Shown here: positions 62,201 through 64,000 of the stretch, in pieces
How the letters are laid out: each line of letters starts with the position of its first letter
Position numbering within the stretch: the stretch's first letter is position 1
Assembly (NCBI GenBank): GCA_028551475.1
Contig: CM052360.1
Location: 3,398,501 to 3,462,500 of the forward strand
DNA length: 64,000 nt
Direction of reading: 5' to 3'
From: Casuarina equisetifolia
Lineage: Eukaryota; Streptophyta; Magnoliopsida; Fagales; Casuarinaceae
Notes under the pieces: generated by a model
Database searches by the model: none
What the model was told of the DNA's origin: nothing
Seen by the model: only the letters and a program-made list of their open reading frames with translations
Position numbers and translations under genes: made by a program

Positions 62201-63276
62201 AGGGATTGTGGTGTTAAAATTCTGTTTTCCTTGTATGCTAGTTTTGAGTTATGACTTCAATGTTTTGAATATCAGGCGAATAAGAAGCAGCCAATCGACA
62301 AGAATTTGGATTAGAAAAATTAATATGGCAACCTGATTTTTAATCTTAAAAACCAGGTGATATATTTCAATTGTATGTTTAAGCAATTAAGAATTTTAAT
62401 TTAGTTTCTCAAGCCACTACCATTTTCGTCCCCGTGTTATGTACTTAATCCTCTTTTTTCAGAAAGAAGAGAACAGAAATTTAAAAAGAAAAATGAAGTT
62501 CAAAGTCAAACTAACGTCAGGCCACAAGCCGTCATAGGGTTGTCGACATAGCTTCGACCAGGGTTGTGCTGTTTCTCCTTCTCTACATATTTTCTCTTCT
62601 TCTTTTTTTTTTTTCCTTTTTTTTTTTTAAAGCTATGTGGAATTCTAGAGCTCACTTATCACTACAACGAATGTTTCAGAGAGCACTCATTGAGGATGCA
62701 ACACATGGACTGTTTCGTCGACAGGTGTCATTCCACGGGGGGCCCAAGTTGTCGCACGAAGAACAGAAGCTCGAAGAGAAGCGCAAAGCCGAGAGAAAAT
62801 CACACATTACTAGGTACGAGAAAATGGGCGAATACCATTTGATAGTGGCGGCACTGATTACAACGGTGACTTTTGCCGCAGGAATTACCATGCCCGGGGG
62901 TTTCATGGGTCAAGATGGTCCACACCCAGGTTCTGCAATTCTGGCGAGAAGTGCTGCTTTCAAAGCCTTCCTTATTACCGATACCATATCTATGCTGCTA
63001 TCCATTGTGGCTATCCTTGCCCTCATGCTACTGCCAACAGAATCCGATAATGAAAGTACATCTGCTGCTAATTATCTAGAGACCCTCATATGTCTGGGGT
63101 TCTTCTCGATTGTGGTGGCGTTGGGAGCAATGATACTGGCATTTGTGACGGGCACATATGCTGTACTGGAGCATCATTCCAAGGGTCTCGCCGTTGCCGT
63201 TTGTCTCATCGGCTTATCCTTCTTCCCCATTTTGTTTCTCGTGTATAGGAGAGCTTTGAAAGTTGATTTGGATTAA
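59263..63276 (+). CDS. ANK-PGG membrane protein F (ACD6/ITN1-like), intact
   Basis: Exons 59263-59962, 60685-61220 and 62680-63276 give 610 codons plus stop with matching phases. Ankyrin repeats occupy about residues 100-365 (GETPLHIAARYGH, TALHEAVRHNH, ETLLYMAVERG, RTALHAATLQD, GFTPLHLAAGFK, GRTALHIAAYEGN, RGWNVLHFSVA, EGNTPFLLHC). A basic linker (residues 413-460) leads to the PGG domain: YHLIVAALITTVTFAAG, MPGGF at 482-486, and four predicted membrane helices (about 465-482, 505-530, 550-572, 580-600). Family members sit in the plasma or inner membranes and act in defence or salt/ABA signalling (ACD6, ITN1). An alternative splice, donor at 61242 with acceptor at 62633 after a long T tract, also keeps the frame and adds about 23 residues. 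This is the only uninterrupted ANK-PGG gene here. Confidence 0.9.
61221..62679 (+). other. Intron 2 of gene F
   Basis: Long AT-rich intron, inverse of the corresponding introns in copies B and C. It ends with a T-rich tract at 62590-62628, close to the alternative acceptor at 62632/62633 and 50 bases before the acceptor used in the model. Confidence 0.65.
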
Positions 63277-64000
63277 ATGATATAACTGGGCATTGAGTAT
63301 TACACAGCACAGTTACATGTTGCCGGTATACATTTAATTGATGTTTTTGTTACCAATCCTTTTTGATATTTGACCCTTCAATTTAAAACTACAAACCCTT
63401 TTGCTGTTATTGGAAGTTTACGTGTATCAATCCTTTCAAATCCTAGTTGCATTTATCCTATTGACAAAAGAGAAGACTAAGGAAATTTTTAAATACATAG
63501 AGTAAGACTTTAACTTATAACTTCATCACTTACGATTAATTCTCTTTATTCAAATAATTCACATTTGACGGTGGAACTTTGGAGGACTAAAATAGGCTAC
63601 TAGCAAATCAATAAGCAAACTCAAACTCATATTTTTCATTCAAGAAACCAAATTAACGATTCTTAATCTCAATTCAAATTAGCAATGGATCCATTACCTC
63701 ATGAGCTTTGTGAAACACAAGATGAATAAACACATGAAACTGCTTTCCTTTTCAGAGTCATGGACAAAAGTGAGTTAAATTTATGCACCAATTTGAAGCC
63801 TTGTTACTCGGACCAACGAGCAGGCATGGCCATGGCAAATACAAAAAATGTATATGTACCTTCAAAAAACAAAATAACTGAATGCAAAGCCCGGTTGAAA
63901 AAACCTCCGTCGTTGGGTGCACTCACAGCATTGAAAAGGGGATCTCTATTTCCTTCGTATGCACTCTATTCAATTCCTTGTATTATTATATCAAGACATA
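63277..64000 (+). repeat. 3' flank of gene F, inverted copy of the 9.2-9.9 kb flank
   Basis: It reads as the reverse complement of 9905 down to about 9180, and its first 330 bases also of 13164 down to 12836. The similarity continues to the window edge, so the duplicated unit extends further. Confidence 0.8.

Overview
This window is AT-rich nuclear DNA from a dicot plant, probably a woody rosid. The evidence is GT-AG introns, plant-specific gene families (ankyrin/PGG membrane proteins of the ACD6/ITN1 type and sieve-element-occlusion proteins), and plant TRIM, copia and LINE remnants. The exact species cannot be named from the sequence. No tRNA, rRNA or CRISPR was seen.

Layout. (1) 0.4-19.7 kb, minus strand: an array of ankyrin-PGG (ANK-PGG) gene copies. 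These are a lone PGG exon (0.46-1.04 kb), a three-exon gene A (2.3-5.2 kb), a 5' relic (8.3-8.6 kb), copy B (9.9-12.8 kb) and copy C (13.2-17.5 kb). A, B and C each carry frame-breaking changes. B is also interrupted by a 587-bp solo LTR and C by a 294-bp TRIM, both with perfect 5-bp target duplications. (2) 23.4-36.1 kb, minus strand: two tandem, intact seven-exon SEO genes (669 and 674 aa) with matching exon lengths. (3) 36-44 kb: intergenic DNA with diverged repeats and a 5'-truncated LINE with a 13-bp target duplication. (4) 44.9-46.7 kb, plus strand: ANK copy E, which has both ankyrin exons but no PGG exon. (5) 46.7-56 kb: a copia-type fossil, a decayed NRPD7/NRPE7-like (RNA polymerase IV/V subunit 7) gene, an ankyrin relic, and a second LINE of the same family inside that relic. 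(6) 58.2-64 kb, plus strand: the ANK-PGG unit in inverted orientation, carrying gene F, the only intact ANK-PGG gene here (610 aa).

The ANK-PGG units share promoter, 5'-upstream and 3'-flank modules, so the window is best read as a repeatedly duplicated and inverted cluster around a phloem-protein gene pair. The ANK-PGG products should be membrane-anchored ankyrin proteins, a family tied in Arabidopsis to defence and salt/ABA signalling. The SEO products should be phloem P-proteins that form filaments and plug wounded sieve tubes. No functional link between the two families is shown by the sequence beyond proximity. A family of short repeats centred on an ACGTGGTCGAGC-like core is scattered on the plus strand through both clusters, and I do not recognise it.
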